Below, one piece after another: positions 6,437-7,704 of a stretch of 7,704 nt of DNA. The position numbers were made by a program, and so were the translations under genes. The notes under the pieces were generated by a model. The model was not told where the DNA came from. It was given only the letters and a program-made list of their open reading frames with translations, and made no database searches. This DNA comes from an uncultured bacterium (lineage in GTDB: Bacteria > Patescibacteriota > Minisyncoccia > Phycocordibacterales > PALSA-1337): positions 1-7,704 of the forward strand of contig CAIPWS010000066.1 in the NCBI GenBank assembly GCA_903868845.1. Direction: 5' to 3'. Position 1 is the first letter of the stretch; each line of letters starts with the position of its first letter.

Positions 6437-6477
6437 TCGGGAGATGTAGCAAATTGATAATCAATGCCTACGGGCGG

Positions 6478-6483
6478 AAAGGA
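6478..6483 (+). promoter_or_regulatory. Shine-Dalgarno AAAGGA deciding the start at 6488
   Basis: AAAGGA lies 4 bases before ATG 6488. The in-frame ATG at 6464 has no such site and sits inside the small hairpin 6453-6465. This is the only gene in the window with a visible Shine-Dalgarno. Confidence 0.5.
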
Positions 6484-6487
6484 ATCC

Positions 6488-7600
6488 ATGAAAAACGGGT
6501 TCTTGTCGGTAGTCGTAAAATCAGCGGCGCAATGCGCGCTGCTGGTTGCAGTTGTGGTTATGATGGTAGGGTGTGCGCACACCGTCAAAGAGGTCAGTTA
6601 TGGGCCATTCAAACAAAGAGTCAACGCCGTAGGTTTTGCCAACGTTGCAAATGTCAACGTTCCGCAAAACCTGAAGTCGTACAAGAAGACCATAACGACC
6701 ACGAACGGCGAACCGTTGGGTCAAGAAGTGAATCAGAGCACAACAGCGTCAGCGGGGTTGGATGTTGGGGTTCAGGTTGACGGGACGTTGTTAACAAACG
6801 TGCCGCCAGCAACATTGTTCACGGCACCAGCACTGCAAGTAACACCAATCGAAGAAAACGCGACGGGAAATGTCCTGCCGGTTGATGAAATCGTTTGTGA
6901 CGACAAGGTCAGTGGTAATGATCGTGGAGCCGAAGAAGCTCCGGTCATCAAGGCTGTGGTCTCGGTAACAAGCAAGGCCTGTTCCAAAACGGTAGTTACC
7001 GAAGAAATGGAGTTTACAACTCCAGCGGAGCAAGCTCCAGCCGAAGAAGCTGAACCAGCTGCACATTGGGTGCAGTACTCCGGCGGGTACTATAACTATG
7101 GTGGCACCACGTGGGCCCATTATGAGTATTGCCCAGTTCGCGCGAGGATGGTTCTCTTGGTCTGTGCGCGGCCAGCGTGGGTACAACCGACGGGGCAGTA
7201 CTGCATATACCGCCCAGGACGCATGTACGCGTTCAACCAACCCCCAGTAATCTTTCATGGCCGGTTTTACAGCCGCGAACGGTTAACGGAGCGGTTCGGT
7301 GGACGGGTGCAAATCCGCAGTGGAGGTGAAAATCGAAACGGTGGTTTCCGTGGTCGAGCTGGTTGGAGCAGGGAGGGTCAACGTCAAGAACCTCTTCGTG
7401 TTAACGGAAACGATCGGCGTGGTCAAAACGAAAAAGGACCAGGTGAAACACCGAGGTCGAATGGAGGAAAACAGGGACCGCGGATCATCATCCAAAACCG
7501 CAGTGGAAACAATGGTGGCGGTGGTAATGGCGGCTCGCCGGTGGTGAGTGGTAAAACAGCACCTCCGGGTGGTCGTGTCGAAACAGGGCCAATACGGTGA
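6488..7600 (+). CDS. Putative lipoprotein with aromatic segment and Arg/Gly/Asn-rich tail, function unknown
   Basis: With the start at 6488 the product has 370 residues; an in-frame ATG at 6464 would add eight. The N-terminus is a clear export signal: Lys2, a hydrophobic run, and MMVGCAH, where Cys29 would be the lipidated residue of a slightly unusual lipobox (M-V-G-C). A Val/Asn/Thr-rich part with three further cysteines follows (Cys137, Cys165, Cys215 in this numbering, with Cys226 and Cys239 later). Next come an acidic Ala/Pro/Glu linker (about 178-192), a Tyr/Trp/Gly segment WVQYSGGYYNYGGTTWAHYEY (about 194-214), and from about residue 271 a low-complexity tail rich in Gly, Arg and Asn with GGGGNGG. 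I recognise no family. The architecture suggests an exported surface or envelope protein with a basic, flexible tail that could bind polyanions. G+C is near 53-58% in sampled lines against about 40-45% in most of the rest. Confidence 0.72.
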   Translation: MKNGFLSVVVKSAAQCALLVAVVVMMVGCAHTVKEVSYGPFKQRVNAVGFANVANVNVPQNLKSYKKTITTTNGEPLGQEVNQSTTASAGLDVGVQVDGTLLTNVPPATLFTAPALQVTPIEENATGNVLPVDEIVCDDKVSGNDRGAEEAPVIKAVVSVTSKACSKTVVTEEMEFTTPAEQAPAEEAEPAAHWVQYSGGYYNYGGTTWAHYEYCPVRARMVLLVCARPAWVQPTGQYCIYRPGRMYAFNQPPVIFHGRFYSRERLTERFGGRVQIRSGGENRNGGFRGRAGWSREGQRQEPLRVNGNDRRGQNEKGPGETPRSNGGKQGPRIIIQNRSGNNGGGGNGGSPVVSGKTAPPGGRVETGPIR

Positions 7601-7638
7601 AGGCGCGCGAAGGGTTCCAGAACGGGACCCAACGCAAA

Positions 7639-7664
7639 TTGTCCAGTCTATCTCGTTGTCCAGT
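7639..7664. repeat. Direct repeat TTGTCCAGT, two copies
   Basis: TTGTCCAGT occurs at 7639-7647 and again at 7656-7664, 17 bases apart start to start. The second copy forms the 5' side of the hairpin at 7651-7701. The first copy could pair with the same 3' arm, so two alternative folds exist. Confidence 0.6.
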
Positions 7665-7701
7665 GGGGTATGCACGAAAGTGCAGCTCACTGGACACGAG
7701 A
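7651..7701. repeat. Long inverted repeat with GAAA-capped inner stem
   Basis: TCTCGTTGTCCAGTG (7651-7665) pairs with CACTGGACACGAGA (7688-7701), giving 14 bp with one bulged T. Inside, TGCAC-GAAA-GTGCA (7671-7684) forms a 5-bp stem closed by a GNRA-type tetraloop. It lies about 50 bases after the lipoprotein stop. There is no T-run before the window ends, so it cannot be called a terminator. It could be an RNA structure, a repeat-element end or a recombination site. Confidence 0.55.
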
Positions 7702-7704
7702 GGC

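Noticed and set aside
6464..6487. Upstream ATG at 6464 as the lipoprotein start
   Set aside because: It has no Shine-Dalgarno and adds eight residues before a standard Lys-plus-hydrophobic signal peptide, while ATG 6488 follows AAAGGA. It is not excluded.
6418..6499. tRNA-like stretch with a D-arm look (TTAGCCAAGTTGGTCGGGAG), GATAA near an anticodon position, and CCGTTT/AAACGG as a possible acceptor stem
   Set aside because: The anticodon and T stems do not pair when laid out at tRNA spacing, there is no TTCRANY loop and no CCA-compatible end, and the 3' half lies inside the coding region. The D-arm bases form a better local hairpin.
6791..7258. Long minus-strand open frame opposite the lipoprotein gene
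   Set aside because: It is a shadow of the GC-richer plus-strand gene. It has no promoter or ribosome site, and the plus frame has a signal peptide and a sensible domain order.
1..7704. CRISPR array, insertion sequence or prophage genes
   Set aside because: There are no regularly spaced repeats, no transposase or integrase reading frame, and no phage structural genes. The only repeats seen are the short ones near 7639-7701.

Overview
The window reads as a compact stretch of bacterial chromosome, most likely from a Patescibacteria/CPR lineage of the Parcubacteria kind. This is an inference. It rests on small AT-leaning genes, a YebC shortened to 176 residues, the divergent wording of RuvB and RuvC, and the almost complete lack of Shine-Dalgarno sequences. 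I could not check it against any database.

Layout. Positions 79-2343 hold three minus-strand genes in the transcription order SBP, yebC, ruvC: a membrane-anchored type I periplasmic-binding-fold protein, a short YebC-family protein, and the Holliday-junction resolvase RuvC. A divergent intergenic region (2344-2468) carries promoter candidates for both directions, an inverted repeat and an exact DnaA-box 9-mer. It separates the SBP from a plus-strand winged-helix protein with an unrecognised C-terminal domain (2469-3287). That gene meets ruvB (3280-4320, minus) tail to tail with an 8-bp overlap. A 304-bp gap without a gene follows. It contains a strongly structured, roughly 215-nt candidate RNA (4361-4575) with a good promoter firing away from ruvB. 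Next comes the type IV pilus/type II secretion assembly ATPase PilB (4625-6295, minus). After a divergent promoter region, a plus-strand gene (6488-7600) encodes a probable lipoprotein with an acidic linker, an aromatic-rich segment and an Arg/Gly/Asn-rich tail. The window ends in a long hairpin.

How the genes fit together. RuvC and RuvB are the nuclease and the motor of the RuvABC Holliday-junction machinery; ruvA is not in the window. The ruvC-yebC pairing is common in bacteria. PilB would power a type IV pilus whose other genes lie elsewhere. The binding protein has no permease or ATPase beside it and may act as a sensor or scavenging receptor. The most notable unexplained element is the structured RNA between pilB and ruvB, which resembles 6S RNA in its general shape. 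The last 1.3 kb is visibly richer in G+C, uses a Shine-Dalgarno sequence and has a classical promoter, unlike the rest. It may be horizontally acquired, or a sequence assembly join.
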